Shown in pieces: positions 44,174 to 44,194 of a stretch of DNA of 44,194 nt. Position 1 is the first letter of the stretch. Every line of letters starts with the position of its first letter. The stretch is taken from assembly GCA_005191425.1 (NCBI GenBank), contig SUPR01000016.1:1-44194 (forward strand), given 5' to 3'. The DNA comes from Candidatus Helarchaeota ASGARD archaeon Hel_GB_B. Its GTDB lineage: Archaea > Asgardarchaeota > Lokiarchaeia > Helarchaeales > HEL-GB-B. The position numbers and the translations under genes are program-made. A model generated the notes under the pieces. It was given only the letters and a program-made list of their open reading frames with translations. It did not search any database and was not told the origin of the DNA.

Positions 44174-44194
44174 AATATCTATTATAAATTATTT

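Overview
The window is a very AT-rich archaeal chromosome segment, and the gene content points to an Asgard (Lokiarchaeia-like) archaeon. This is an inference from content, not from a marker gene. The archaeal traits are a two-zinc-knuckle methionyl-tRNA synthetase, a TtuA/Ncs6-type tRNA thiolase, an AmrS radical SAM enzyme, TATA-type promoters and an orphan domain related to the archaeal CO dehydrogenase/acetyl-CoA synthase subunit CdhC. They sit beside bacterial-looking genes: ClpB with a DnaJ, a 2-hydroxyacyl-CoA dehydratase pair, an alpha-methylacyl-CoA racemase and a UxaE-family protein. GTG and TTG starts are common, and several have good GGAGG or GGTGA ribosome binding sites. I saw no rRNA, tRNA, CRISPR array or intact insertion sequence.

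Layout. 0.3-6.2 kb: orphan CdhC-like protein (-), saccharopine-dehydrogenase-like reductase, 14-TM MFS exporter, an unrecognised 393-aa protein and a small Cys-containing protein. 6.7-10.7 kb: metG, then a minus-strand ferredoxin and an FrdA/AprA-like flavoprotein that is broken in two. 11.3-14.8 kb: ArsB/NhaD-type transporter, alpha/beta hydrolase and M29-like aminopeptidase. 14.8-16.7 kb: a diverged direct repeat of about 350 bp on both sides of a PD-(D/E)XK-like protein with a coiled-coil tail. 16.7-19.2 kb: the two-subunit 2-hydroxyacyl-CoA dehydratase/benzoyl-CoA reductase-type pair. 19.2-23.9 kb: coiled-coil protein, a double left-handed beta-helix acyltransferase whose 5' end is cut by an in-frame TAA, a hydrolase, a GNAT acetyltransferase and a VapBC-like pair. 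24.0-24.7 kb: decayed gene fragments.

25.0-31.7 kb: secreted glycoprotein-like protein with a polytopic partner, tRNA thiolase, zinc-ribbon membrane protein, GT-C-type glycosyltransferase, small membrane protein and an FTR catalytic-subunit homolog. 31.8-36.8 kb: a CDF transporter fused to a NifX-like domain, then on the minus strand a COG0731 radical SAM protein, AmrS and a UxaE-family protein. 37.7-43.2 kb: SCP2-domain protein, alpha-methylacyl-CoA racemase, and a dnaJ-clpB operon. The end holds a small membrane ORF and a 9-bp tandem repeat.

The likeliest previously undescribed signals are these: a roughly 70-bp sequence recurring upstream of three or four unrelated genes (5.6, 15.2, 16.7 and perhaps 43.4 kb); the direct repeats around the nuclease-like gene, each carrying the start of the same small minus-strand ORF; the CDF-NifX fusion with changed metal ligands; and the free-standing CdhC-like domain. 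Two conserved genes (flavoprotein and acyltransferase) carry disruptions that need checking against reads.
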